Notes under the pieces: model-generated
Told to the model about the DNA's origin: nothing
What the model saw: the letters and a program-made list of their open reading frames with translations, nothing else
The model's database searches: none
Translations under genes and position numbers: made by a program
In this document: piece by piece, positions 54,536-62,874 of the stretch
Layout: the number at the start of each line of letters is the position of its first letter
Numbering within the stretch: the first letter of the stretch is position 1
Assembly: GCF_001939045.1 (NCBI RefSeq)
Contig: NZ_MKIM01000024.1
Coordinates: 454,933-518,932, forward strand
DNA: 64,000 nucleotides
DNA from: Rhizobium oryziradicis
GTDB lineage: Bacteria > Pseudomonadota > Alphaproteobacteria > Rhizobiales > Rhizobiaceae
Direction of reading: 5' to 3'

Positions 54536-54580
54536 CTGTCATCAAGCAATCATCCAACCGTCATGAAATCCCCCTAAATA
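54536..54580 (+). promoter_or_regulatory. Pho box array and -10 element of the phosphodiester ABC operon
   Basis: Three heptamers, CTGTCAT (54536), CAATCAT (54547) and CCGTCAT (54558), repeat at exactly 11-bp intervals, the geometry of PhoB binding sites (CTGTCAT-N4 units). The third ends 10 bp before TAAATA (54575-54580), the spacing expected when PhoB replaces the -35 box. The start codon is 55 bp downstream. This indicates induction by phosphate limitation. Confidence 0.8.
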
Positions 54581-54591
54581 CCGTGGGGATT

Positions 54592-54615
54592 ATTTCCGCT
54601 CGCCGCAGCGGAAAT
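54592..54615 (+). other. Leader hairpin before the ABC binding-protein gene
   Basis: ATTTCCGCT and AGCGGAAAT form a perfect 9-bp stem with a six-base loop, starting a few bases after the predicted transcription start and ending 20 bp before the ATG. It may stabilise the mRNA 5' end; a regulatory role is speculative. Confidence 0.5.
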
Positions 54616-54635
54616 GTTTTCCTTCGGAGAGTGTG

Positions 54636-55781
54636 ATGAAGAGACGTGGATTTTTGGCCGCTGCTTCGGCCCTGACAATCATGCCTGCCCTGACCAGATT
54701 GAGCTTTGCTGCTGGCGGCCCGGTCAACGTTTTCACCGGTGCGGATGCCAATATTGTTGATTTCTGGAACAATATCGTGGCTCCTGCTTTTGCGAAAGCC
54801 CATCCAGGCGAAAGCATCAAGGTGATTGATGCCGGTGATGATTCGGGTCTGCGTGCCATTGCCGAGCGCGCCCTGGCCGCTCTTGCCAGCAAAACTGATC
54901 CACACGCCGATCTGTTTGAAGCCTTTGACCCCAAGCTGCCAGCTGGCGGCATCAAGGCTGGTCTTTGGGTGGATTTCAAACAAGCAAAAATTCCGCTCTA
55001 CGATCACATCAACGCCATGGCCTTTCAGAGCGATTACTCCCTGCCCTATCGCGGTTCTCAGGTTCTTTTGGCCTATGACTCCACCAAGCTGGACCCGAAG
55101 AAAGCCCCCAAGACCTGGGCTGATCTGACGGCCTGGATCAAGGCAAACCCTGGCCAGTTCATTTATAATCGTCCTGACAAGGGTGGCTCCGGTGGCAATT
55201 TCGTGCGCCGCGCCATTCATGAAGTCAATGGACGCGACCCCGCAAAATTCACCATTGATAATTTCACGCCAGCCTATGCCGAAAAGACCCTGACACCAGC
55301 CTGGAAACTGCTACAGGATCTGGCCCCATCGCTGTATGACAAGGGTGCCTATACCTCTGGCAACACCCAGTCGATCCAGCTTCTGGCGCAAGGCGTTGTC
55401 ACCATGGTGCCGGTCTGGTCCGACCAGATCCTGAAGGCCATCAAGGAAGGTGTTTTGCCAGACACCACGGGCCTTGTGCAATTGACCGATCTGGCCCTGT
55501 GCGGCGATTTCAACCGTATGGTCATCCCCACCAATGCCACCAACAAGGATGCGGCGATGAAGCTCGCGGCCTTCATGCTGACTGATGAGATGCAAAAAGC
55601 CGTCATCACCGAGATTGGCGGCTTCCCAGCCATATCGTGGGACTATCTGCCCAAGGACCTGCGCGACAAATATGCCGATGTTGTGCCCAAAAGCATTCCA
55701 ACCTTCCCGCAGGGCGATTGGAGCCCGGCTGTCAACGATGGCTGGTATCGCAACGTCGCACCAAATCTGGCGCGCGGCTGA
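54636..55781 (+). CDS. ABC transporter periplasmic substrate-binding protein, family 1 (Pho-regulated)
   Basis: This 381-residue protein has a twin-arginine-like signal (MKRRGFLAAASALTIMPALTRLSFA). The mature part resembles the ferric/thiamine/phosphonate/sugar-phosphate type of binding protein (VNVFTGADANIVDFWNNIVAPAF; PKTWADLTAWIKANPG; ITEIGGFPAISWDYLP). The ATG at 54636 is preceded by CGGAGAG. Members of this clade bind iron, phosphonates or phosphorylated sugars. The Pho promoter and the downstream phosphodiesterase point to a phosphorus compound. The exact ligand cannot be told. Confidence 0.85.
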   Translation: MKRRGFLAAASALTIMPALTRLSFAAGGPVNVFTGADANIVDFWNNIVAPAFAKAHPGESIKVIDAGDDSGLRAIAERALAALASKTDPHADLFEAFDPKLPAGGIKAGLWVDFKQAKIPLYDHINAMAFQSDYSLPYRGSQVLLAYDSTKLDPKKAPKTWADLTAWIKANPGQFIYNRPDKGGSGGNFVRRAIHEVNGRDPAKFTIDNFTPAYAEKTLTPAWKLLQDLAPSLYDKGAYTSGNTQSIQLLAQGVVTMVPVWSDQILKAIKEGVLPDTTGLVQLTDLALCGDFNRMVIPTNATNKDAAMKLAAFMLTDEMQKAVITEIGGFPAISWDYLPKDLRDKYADVVPKSIPTFPQGDWSPAVNDGWYRNVAPNLARG

Positions 55782-55783
55782 TC

Positions 55784-56674
55784 ATGACCGCAGCCGCTTC
55801 TTTTACCACGGCGGGCGATATTAAAATGCCAACAGGCAGGAGGCTCAATGGTCTCCTGCTTGTTGCCATTCCGGTGCTGCTGGTCGGTTGGTTGATTATC
55901 TATCCCATTTTTGCTGCCATCATCACCACCATCTGGGTTGAGGACGGTGAAAGCTCAAAATTCAGCATCGCATCCTATCGGTTTTTCTTCTCTGACGCCT
56001 ACAGCCTTGGCAATCTCACGCTCACATTGTGGACCACAGCCGTTTGTGCCGTGCTGCTGATTGCCTGCGGTCTGCCCATTGCGCTCTATTTGCGCTTTTC
56101 GCGCAGTCCACTGGCTGGCTATATTCAAGGGCTGGCGATTTTTCCGATGTTCGTGCCGTCGGTGATTTTGTCCTATGCTCTTATTCGCACCATCGGCCCC
56201 AATGGTGCCGTTGATATTCTTTTGCATTCCATTGGTCTGCCGAAATTGCCGACACCTTATCTCACCCCATGGGGGCCTGTGATTGGTCTTGTGTGGGATA
56301 ATCTGCCCTTGACGGTTTTGATGCTCACGGCAGGTCTTGGCGGCATTTCCAACAGTTCGGTTGAAGCCGCCCGCGATGTCGGGGCCGGACCGCTTCGGGT
56401 GTTTGTACATATTATTTTGCCGCGCATGGGCAATTCGCTTTTGGTGGCCTCGTCCTTTGCGGTGCTTGGGATTTTCTCATCCTTTACCCTGCCCTACGTG
56501 CTTGGCCCGGCCTCGCCCGAAATGATGGGGCCATTTATGTCACGTACCTTCAATGATCTCTACGATCCGCTGAATGCCAAGACCCAGGCTGTGATCTGCT
56601 TTGCCTTTTGCCTGGTATTTGGCCTGTTCTATGTCTATTCGATCGCGCGCAATCAGGAGAAAACGAGCCGATGA
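55784..56674 (+). CDS. ABC transporter permease (first)
   Basis: This is a 296-residue inner-membrane permease from the ATG at 55784, two bases after the previous stop. It has six predicted spans and the EAA loop EAARDVGAGPLRVFVHIILP. It belongs to the FbpB/PotB type half-permeases rather than the sugar type. It pairs with the next gene, whose ATG overlaps its stop. Confidence 0.88.
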   Translation: MTAAASFTTAGDIKMPTGRRLNGLLLVAIPVLLVGWLIIYPIFAAIITTIWVEDGESSKFSIASYRFFFSDAYSLGNLTLTLWTTAVCAVLLIACGLPIALYLRFSRSPLAGYIQGLAIFPMFVPSVILSYALIRTIGPNGAVDILLHSIGLPKLPTPYLTPWGPVIGLVWDNLPLTVLMLTAGLGGISNSSVEAARDVGAGPLRVFVHIILPRMGNSLLVASSFAVLGIFSSFTLPYVLGPASPEMMGPFMSRTFNDLYDPLNAKTQAVICFAFCLVFGLFYVYSIARNQEKTSR

Positions 56675-57504
56675 ACACGCTCTCTCTCCTTCGCGCTCAA
56701 GCAAGACAGCTAGACTGGATCGGCGTGATTTTGGCGTTGACGCTGACCATCGTCATCATCCTGCCGCTGCTGGTGGTGGCCACCTGGGCCTTTACCGAGG
56801 TCTGGCGTTATCCATCGGTGCTGCCGCAACAGTTTGGCCTGCGTTTTTGGCATCAAACGCTGGCGCGCGCTGATGTCTGGAACGCGCTGATGCTCAGCCT
56901 TCGGCTGACCACCACAGTCACGCTGCTCTCGGCTCTGATTTGCCTGCCTGCGGCCTATGCCTTTGCCCGCATGGATTTTCCCGGACGCAACATCTTCTTT
57001 CTGTCGTTTCTGGCCTCCCATGCCTTTCCCAAATTTGGCCTGCTGGTCACCATTGCCGGAATTTTCCTGCAACTGCACCTGATCTCGACCTTTTGGGGCG
57101 TGGCCTTGATTCAGCTGGTTGGCACATTAATGCTGATGATCTGGATTCCGGTGGCCGCCTTTCAAAATGTGGATCGGCGCATGGAAGAAGCCGCCCGCGA
57201 CGTTGGTGCCGGACCGCTTCGGGTGTTTTGGTCGATCACGCTGCCACAGGCGGCACCGACCATTTTCGCAGCCGTTCTGCTCACTTTCGTCTCGACTTTT
57301 TATGAGACGGAAGGTGCGTGGCTGATCGGTGCTCCGCAAATCAGCACCATGCCCGTGCTGATGATCAGCTTCATCAACAATCAGCTGGTGGTGCAATATG
57401 GTGCGGTCTTGTCGGTCATGCTGTGGGTGCCATCCTTTATCGCACTGATGTTTGCTCGCCGTGTGATGAGCAGCAATGCTTTTGCCAAAGGATTTGGCGC
57501 ATGA
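56671..57504 (+). CDS. ABC transporter permease (second)
   Basis: This 277-residue permease starts inside the stop of the first permease (ATGA). It has six spans and the EAA loop EAARDVGAGPLRVFWSITLP, nearly the same as in its partner, so both contact one ATPase dimer. Confidence 0.88.
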   Translation: MNTLSLLRAQARQLDWIGVILALTLTIVIILPLLVVATWAFTEVWRYPSVLPQQFGLRFWHQTLARADVWNALMLSLRLTTTVTLLSALICLPAAYAFARMDFPGRNIFFLSFLASHAFPKFGLLVTIAGIFLQLHLISTFWGVALIQLVGTLMLMIWIPVAAFQNVDRRMEEAARDVGAGPLRVFWSITLPQAAPTIFAAVLLTFVSTFYETEGAWLIGAPQISTMPVLMISFINNQLVVQYGAVLSVMLWVPSFIALMFARRVMSSNAFAKGFGA

Positions 57505-57535
57505 CAATCTTGATTTTAAACGCACAGGTGACCGC

Positions 57536-58609
57536 ATGGCACAGCTAACCATTCAAAATTTGCACAAAAGCTTTGCCAGCACCACAGCGGTCGATAGCGT
57601 CAACCTGCATGTCGAGGATGGCGAGCTGATTTGTCTGCTTGGCCCGTCCGGCTCTGGCAAATCGACAATCTTGCGCATGATTGGCGGGTTTGAACACCCA
57701 ACCTCCGGTGCCATCCTGATTGATGGCGAGGATGTCACCCGCCTGCCGCCAGAGCGCCGCCCCACCGGCATGATGTTTCAAAGCCACGCGCTGTGGTCGC
57801 ATATGACCGTGTTTGGCAATATTGCCTTCGGCCTCAAGCTGCGCCGCCTGCCCAAAGCCGAGATCCGTGACAAGGTCGAAAGCGCGCTGGAGCTGGTGGG
57901 CCTTGGTGGTTACGGCACGCGCATGACATCGCAGCTTTCGGGCGGGCAACAGCAGCGGGTGGCGCTGGCGCGATCTCTGGTGCTGGAGCCGAAAATACTG
58001 CTGTTGGATGAGCCTTTTGCCAGTTTGGATCAGCATTTGCGCGAGCGCCTGCGCGAAGAGGTGCGCGATATTCAGCAGCGTCTGGGCATCACCACCCTGT
58101 TTGTCACCCACGGACAGGATGAAGCTCTGGCGATGGCCGACCGCATTGCCGTTTTGCGCGACGGCCGCATTGAGCAAATTGCACCGGCGGATGTGATTTA
58201 TCGCGAGCCGCAAACCGAATTTGTCGCAGGCTTTATTGGCACCATGAACCTGATCAAATCCGAGGTGCGTAATGGCCGTTTCCACCATGCGGATCTGGGT
58301 CTGCCAATGCCGCTGCATGATGGCGAAGCAACCCTTGCCATTCGCCCGGAAGACGTGGTGCTGACCGCCACCCGCAATGAACCCAGCGCCGTGGTCACCC
58401 GTTTCACCGATTTTGGCAGCTACCATCTGGTCGATGTACAGCTGGCGGACGGCCACCGCATCAAAGCGATGACGGCACCTGCCAGCCGTTGGCGCAAAGG
58501 CGATCGGGTTGCGGTGCTGGTCAGTAGCTATGCCGCCTTTCGCAATCAGCATCTTGCCTATACATCCACAGACACCCATGAGTTGATAAAAGAGACTGAA
58601 CATGTCTGA
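57536..58609 (+). CDS. ABC transporter ATP-binding protein
   Basis: This is a 357-residue ATPase from the ATG at 57536. Motifs: Walker A GPSGSGKST (38), signature LSGGQQQRVALARS (136), Walker B ILLLDEPFASLD (156), H-loop THGQDEA. The C-terminus has a TOBE domain (LAIRPEDVVL). It is of the PotA/FbpC type and powers the two preceding permeases. Confidence 0.9.
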   Translation: MAQLTIQNLHKSFASTTAVDSVNLHVEDGELICLLGPSGSGKSTILRMIGGFEHPTSGAILIDGEDVTRLPPERRPTGMMFQSHALWSHMTVFGNIAFGLKLRRLPKAEIRDKVESALELVGLGGYGTRMTSQLSGGQQQRVALARSLVLEPKILLLDEPFASLDQHLRERLREEVRDIQQRLGITTLFVTHGQDEALAMADRIAVLRDGRIEQIAPADVIYREPQTEFVAGFIGTMNLIKSEVRNGRFHHADLGLPMPLHDGEATLAIRPEDVVLTATRNEPSAVVTRFTDFGSYHLVDVQLADGHRIKAMTAPASRWRKGDRVAVLVSSYAAFRNQHLAYTSTDTHELIKETEHV

Positions 58610-59441
58610 TGGATTGTATATCGAGCGCAATGGCTTTCGCACCATGCTCAAATGGCATCGGGGCCACCGCGAGGCTGCCGATATTTCGTTCACACCAGAG
58701 CGGATTGCCCAAGGCATGGCGCTGGGCGCAAGCGTTGAGGTTGATATCCTGTGCCATGCCGATGGCGGCTTCGTGGTGCTGCATGATGAAACTCTGGATA
58801 AAGCCACCACCGGCCAAGGCCCGGTGGCTTTGGCCACCACAACCCAGCTGCAAGCCTTGAACCTGCGCGATGCGCACGGTGTGCCAACCCATCATAAAGT
58901 AATGCTGCTGGAAGAGCTGGGCCACTTGCTGGCATCACAACCTTGCGGTGATGGTGCGGTGTTGCAACTGGACCTCAAGGAGCCAGCCAGCACGCTTGGC
59001 TCGCGCGAAATCGCTTCCTTCCAGCAGGCGGTGCAATCTGTCGCACACCATCTGATTCTCTCTGGCGGCGATGCGAAAGCCGTGATGATGCTGGCTCAAG
59101 CGGTTGATGGCCTTCCCGTCGGTTACGACCCTTGCCATGATGGGACGATTGAGCGGTTGCTGGCGTCGCGTGATTTCAATGGTTTTGTTGATCACGCAGT
59201 CGCCGTCATTGACAACACCCAGATGATCTATCTGGAGCACAGGCTTATTCTGGAAGCCGATAGCATGGGGTTTGATCTTGTTAGTGCGTTTCACGCCCAT
59301 GGCAAGCGGGTCGATGCTTACACCATCCAAGCGGCAACGCAATCGGTTCTGCCCGCCGTTCAGCGCCTGCTGGAGCTGCGCTGCGACCAGATCACCACCG
59401 ATGATCCGGTCGGGCTGGAAGCATTAATCGCCTTGCAATGA
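58602..59441 (+). CDS. Glycerophosphodiester phosphodiesterase family protein
   Basis: This 279-residue protein hydrolyses a phosphodiester such as glycerophospho-alcohols to a phosphomonoester and an alcohol. The GDPD core is visible: WHRGHRE near residue 18 with the catalytic HR, GASVEVDILCHADGGFVVLHDETLDKATTG (metal-binding E-x-D and catalytic H) at 42-70, and QLDLKEP near 120. There is no signal peptide, so it acts on imported substrate in the cytosol. It overlaps the ATPase gene by eight bases and is the last gene of the Pho-regulated operon. Confidence 0.88.
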   Translation: MSDGLYIERNGFRTMLKWHRGHREAADISFTPERIAQGMALGASVEVDILCHADGGFVVLHDETLDKATTGQGPVALATTTQLQALNLRDAHGVPTHHKVMLLEELGHLLASQPCGDGAVLQLDLKEPASTLGSREIASFQQAVQSVAHHLILSGGDAKAVMMLAQAVDGLPVGYDPCHDGTIERLLASRDFNGFVDHAVAVIDNTQMIYLEHRLILEADSMGFDLVSAFHAHGKRVDAYTIQAATQSVLPAVQRLLELRCDQITTDDPVGLEALIALQ

Positions 59442-59448
59442 AGCTTTT

Positions 59449-60279
59449 TCAGGCTGGTTGAAACCCTTCAACCAGCCACGCATGCAGGGCGGGATTGGCG
59501 GCCAGCACATCGCCAAACGCGCCAATTGGCCCGCCTGAAAAGCCGGTGACCAGCCCGCCTGCTTCGCGCACCAGCAGCATCGATGCGCCGTAATCATGCA
59601 AGGACAGGCCATCTTCAAAAAAGCCATCCAGACGGCCGCACGCCACATAAGCGGTCGACAGCGCCGCCGAGCCAAGCCTGCGCACCCCTGCCGTATTGGC
59701 CATCAAGCGCCGCAGGGCTTGATGATAGGTCTCTTCGCTGACGCTTTTCACCTGTGTGGGAATGGGCAGACCCGCACCAATCAGCGCATCTTGCACATCG
59801 GAGAATGCTGACAAGTGCAGCCGCTCGCCATTCAGCCAGGCACCCTTGCCTTTTTCTGCGCTAAACAGTTCATCCTGCATGCAATCATAGACCACACCGC
59901 AGACGACCTCGCCCTGCTCGACCACCGAAATCACGATGCCAAAATGCGGCAGGCCCCAGGCATAATTTGTGGTGCCATCAATCGGGTCAATATAGATCCG
60001 TGGTGCGTCAGGACCAGCCTCGTGATTGCCCACCGCCTCTTCGCCAATGATGGAATAATCCGGGAAAGCCGCTTTGACCCGCTCCACGATCAGGCGCTCC
60101 ACCGCCACATCAATTTCGGTTTGATAGTCGCGCGGCGCTTTCGACACCATCTGGCTGGAGTAGCGACGCTTGAGTGATGCGCGGGCAAGAACGCCCGCCT
60201 CAACCACAGTGGCGGCAAGTGTGATAAGGCGATCCGAGGCATCAGGGCCAAGGCGAGATGGGATAATCTGATCGGACAT
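59449..60279 (-). CDS. Inositol monophosphatase family protein
   Basis: This 276-residue Mg-dependent phosphomonoesterase has GEEAVGNHE (metal-binding glutamates, about residue 76), IDPIDGTTNYAWG (the DPxDGT motif, about 96) and the C-terminal LHDYGASMLLVREAGG in place of WDxxAG. Family members dephosphorylate inositol phosphates, fructose bisphosphate or PAP; the substrate here is unknown. It faces the phosphodiesterase gene with seven bases between stops. The start is fixed at 60279 by an in-frame TGA at 60289-60291. Confidence 0.88.
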   Translation of the reverse strand: MSDQIIPSRLGPDASDRLITLAATVVEAGVLARASLKRRYSSQMVSKAPRDYQTEIDVAVERLIVERVKAAFPDYSIIGEEAVGNHEAGPDAPRIYIDPIDGTTNYAWGLPHFGIVISVVEQGEVVCGVVYDCMQDELFSAEKGKGAWLNGERLHLSAFSDVQDALIGAGLPIPTQVKSVSEETYHQALRRLMANTAGVRRLGSAALSTAYVACGRLDGFFEDGLSLHDYGASMLLVREAGGLVTGFSGGPIGAFGDVLAANPALHAWLVEGFQPA

Positions 60280-60371
60280 AGCGGGAAATCAACCTTCATG
60301 GGAAAGAGCCTCCTTCTTTCCCATTTCGCTGACACTGGTGTGACACTCCCCCTAAAATCCACAGGGGTCAG

Positions 60372-60454
60372 ATAGACCCTATGGATTTTCGGGGCTTTTA
60401 TTTGGGTTTGTCTGATCAGAAAAACCGGGTTCCACTTTTCCCTGACAAACTCTA
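60372..60454. repeat. Intergenic repeat family B, diverged copy 3
   Basis: AGACCCTATGGATTTTCGGGG to TTCCACTTTTCCCTGACAAACTCTAGA matches family B with changes in the middle. It ends at the stop of the TonB-dependent receptor gene. Confidence 0.6.
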
Positions 60455-62620
60455 GAATTTAACAGAAGCCGTCACCGATACATTGAACGGCTCGCCCACC
60501 TGATTGGCGTAATTGGTCGAGCCAATCGAGGAGGTATAATAGGTCTTGTCGAACAGGTTTTTCAGATTGACCTGCAATGTCATTGGCCGTTCAAATTTCA
60601 TGGTATAGGCGGCAAATGCATCAAACACGGCGTAGCCCGGCAGAGAATAGCTGTTGTTGTTGATGCCGGCCCGTTTGCCAACGGCGCGCACACCGCCGCC
60701 CATTTTCAGCGTATCGCCACGGCCATTGACCTCACCAAAATCATAGGCCAGCGACAGAGAGCCGGTGTTTCTGGCAACGTTTGGCAATTGCTGACCGGCG
60801 TAATCGGGGTCTTCCAGCACTTTGGCATCGGTCAGGCCGTAGCTGGCAATCATCTGCCAGTGCTCGGTCAATTGCCCGGCAACATCGACCTCAATGCCGC
60901 GCGAACGCACCAAACCTGCGGCCTTCACCACACTTTCACCGTTCACTGACTCGGCATAGGCAACGTTTCTTTTGCGGCTGTTGTAGAGCGCGATATTCGC
61001 GCTTAAACCATCCATCAGCTCCAGCTTGGTGCCGATTTCATAGGATGTGCCCTCTTCGGGGTCGAGATTGCCATAATAGCTGCCAACAGACGATTGTGGC
61101 CGAAACGTTTTGGCAGCATTGGCATAGAGCGACACGGATGGCGACAGCTTATAAGCAATACCACCATTGGGGATGAAAGCGCCGCCACTGCTCATGGTAT
61201 TGGCGCTGAACGGGCGACCCTTGCCCGCATAAAGATCATAATATTGATACCGCAGCCCGCCCACCAAAATCCACTGATCGGTCAGATGCAGCGAATCCTG
61301 CATGTAAATCGATGCGGTTGAGAGCTGTTCGGTCTGGTCGCTATCCGAGGCCGACACCGTATGGCACGCGGCCAGCCGGCCATAGACCGGGTTGTTGATA
61401 TTGAAATTGCTCGATGTCTTGCAGCGCAGCATATCGGTGCGCAGCGTGTCGCTCTCATCATAGGATGCACCAAACAGCAGATCGTTTTGAAAACCACCAA
61501 GATCAACATCGCCGGTCACATCCGCCCGCAGCGCGTGGTTCTCCATGGTGGAATATTGCGTGGCATCGGCTCGGCGGGTCACGGCACCGGTTTTGGCATT
61601 GTAGCCGGTCACACGGGCCTGATTGTCGGAATATTCGTTGCGGCTATAGGCGTAGTTGAGCGACAGTTTCCAATCATCGCTCAAGTCGTGATCAATGGAG
61701 ACCTTGGCCAAATCCGAGTGCCCATCGGTGATATTATAAGCCTCATCCAAGCGGGTGCGGCGGCTGATATCGACGGGCTTGCCGGTGGTGAGATCAAAGA
61801 TCGTGCCACGGTCAAACGGCAGGCTGTAATCCTCATGCATGTAAGACACCGTAATCTTGGTATCCTCGCCGCTCCACGTCAGCGATGGGGCCAGCATCCA
61901 ATTGTCACTATGGCCAAAATTGCGCCAGTAATCCGCCTTTTGCCCCTCGGCTATGAAGCGGTAGGAGAAGTCTGTGCCTTCAATTGGCCCGGTCACATCC
62001 AAACCTGCCTTGGCCCCATCACGGCCCGCACCATAGCTGGAATAGCGGCTATAAACCGTGGCCGAGAACTGATCCTCCGGCTTTTTGGTCACCACATTGA
62101 TCAAACCGCCGGGGTCCAAAATACCGTAGAGCGTCGATGCCGGACCTTTTAGCACTTCCACCCGATCCACCGTGTCATTAAACGCCCGCGGAATGGTGGT
62201 TTTCAAACCGTCAATCAAAATCGAGCCATCGCGGTTGTCGCCAAAACCACGGCGGATAATGGCATCTTGCGTGCCGCCCAGCGTGTTGGTCTGGGTAATA
62301 CCGCTGATATTGGCAAGGGCATCGTCCAGCGATGTCGCGGCCTGATCGGTCAACACCGGATTGCTGACAACATTGACCGCCTGCGGGATATCCAAAAGTG
62401 GCGTATCGCTGCGGGTGGCGGTGCTGGTGGAAACCGGCTGATAGCCACGGGTGTCTTTTTGCGTCTTGCCGTCCACCGTTATGGTTTGCAGCTCGGTGGA
62501 TGTGTTGGCAGATAGCGCCGTGCTGTCTTGCGCAAAAACCGGCAATGCCACCGAGGCCAGCAAGCTTGTGACCATCACCCGTTTCGAAATCCGTCCCGCC
62601 GCCATCATCATCTTATCCAT
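60452..62620 (-). CDS. TonB-dependent outer-membrane receptor (siderophore type)
   Basis: This is a 722-residue protein from the ATG at 62620, with a signal peptide (ISKRVMVTSLLASVALPVFAQ). A TonB box-like TITV precedes the plug domain (IPQAVNVVS, RRGFGDNRDGSILIDGLKT, RVEVLKGPASTLYGILDPGGLINVVTKKP). The 22-strand barrel ends with the terminal phenylalanine (VTASVKF). It resembles FhuA/FpvA-type hydroxamate receptors, but the ligand is not decided. The open frame continues up to 62812 without a better start. It is divergent from an RpiR regulator, and no iron-type box was recognised upstream. Confidence 0.9.
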   Translation of the reverse strand: MDKMMMAAGRISKRVMVTSLLASVALPVFAQDSTALSANTSTELQTITVDGKTQKDTRGYQPVSTSTATRSDTPLLDIPQAVNVVSNPVLTDQAATSLDDALANISGITQTNTLGGTQDAIIRRGFGDNRDGSILIDGLKTTIPRAFNDTVDRVEVLKGPASTLYGILDPGGLINVVTKKPEDQFSATVYSRYSSYGAGRDGAKAGLDVTGPIEGTDFSYRFIAEGQKADYWRNFGHSDNWMLAPSLTWSGEDTKITVSYMHEDYSLPFDRGTIFDLTTGKPVDISRRTRLDEAYNITDGHSDLAKVSIDHDLSDDWKLSLNYAYSRNEYSDNQARVTGYNAKTGAVTRRADATQYSTMENHALRADVTGDVDLGGFQNDLLFGASYDESDTLRTDMLRCKTSSNFNINNPVYGRLAACHTVSASDSDQTEQLSTASIYMQDSLHLTDQWILVGGLRYQYYDLYAGKGRPFSANTMSSGGAFIPNGGIAYKLSPSVSLYANAAKTFRPQSSVGSYYGNLDPEEGTSYEIGTKLELMDGLSANIALYNSRKRNVAYAESVNGESVVKAAGLVRSRGIEVDVAGQLTEHWQMIASYGLTDAKVLEDPDYAGQQLPNVARNTGSLSLAYDFGEVNGRGDTLKMGGGVRAVGKRAGINNNSYSLPGYAVFDAFAAYTMKFERPMTLQVNLKNLFDKTYYTSSIGSTNYANQVGEPFNVSVTASVKF

Positions 62621-62700
62621 CACCCAGCACAAAAAACCGAACAGAACAGCTCCGCATGCGCAAAACCACTGTAATAGACTGGGCTTTTCGAATTGATGAA

Positions 62701-62720
62701 TGTAGTAGTCAACTTTAAAC
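62701..62720 (-). promoter_or_regulatory. Operator-like element, receptor side
   Basis: Read towards the receptor gene, GTTTAAAGTTGACTACTACA lies 80 bp before its start. It matches the element at 62832-62851 at 18 of 20 positions, in opposite orientation. Confidence 0.6.
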
Positions 62721-62831
62721 TGGTGAAATAAACCATGAACCCACATGCCAAATGCCAGCAACAGCCAATTCCGCGCCGGTATAAAGCCCGGAACCAAACG
62801 CCAGTGCGGCATTTTTCACTGCACAGATTGA

Positions 62832-62851
62832 GTGTAAAATTGACTACTACA
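62832..62851 (+). promoter_or_regulatory. Operator-like element, regulator side
   Basis: GTGTAAAATTGACTACTACA ends 23 bp before the rpiR-type start codon. With its inverted partner at 62701 it frames the divergent promoter region; binding by the adjacent RpiR protein is the simplest hypothesis. Confidence 0.6.
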
Positions 62852-62874
62852 CAGCCGAAGGACCATCGGGCACC

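Noticed and set aside
57545-58840. A 431-codon minus-strand open frame opposite the ABC ATPase
   Set aside because: The opposite strand encodes all ATPase motifs in order; the antisense product has no recognisable domain.
60329-60347. Two GTGTCA-type heptamers 11 bp apart (minus strand) upstream of the IMPase gene, as a second Pho box
   Set aside because: Each matches CTGTCAT at only five of seven positions, there are only two, and no -10 box lies at the right distance; too weak to claim.
62621-62812. N-terminal extension of the TonB-dependent receptor by 64 residues
   Set aside because: It overlaps the operator-like element and precedes a complete signal peptide that starts at 62620.
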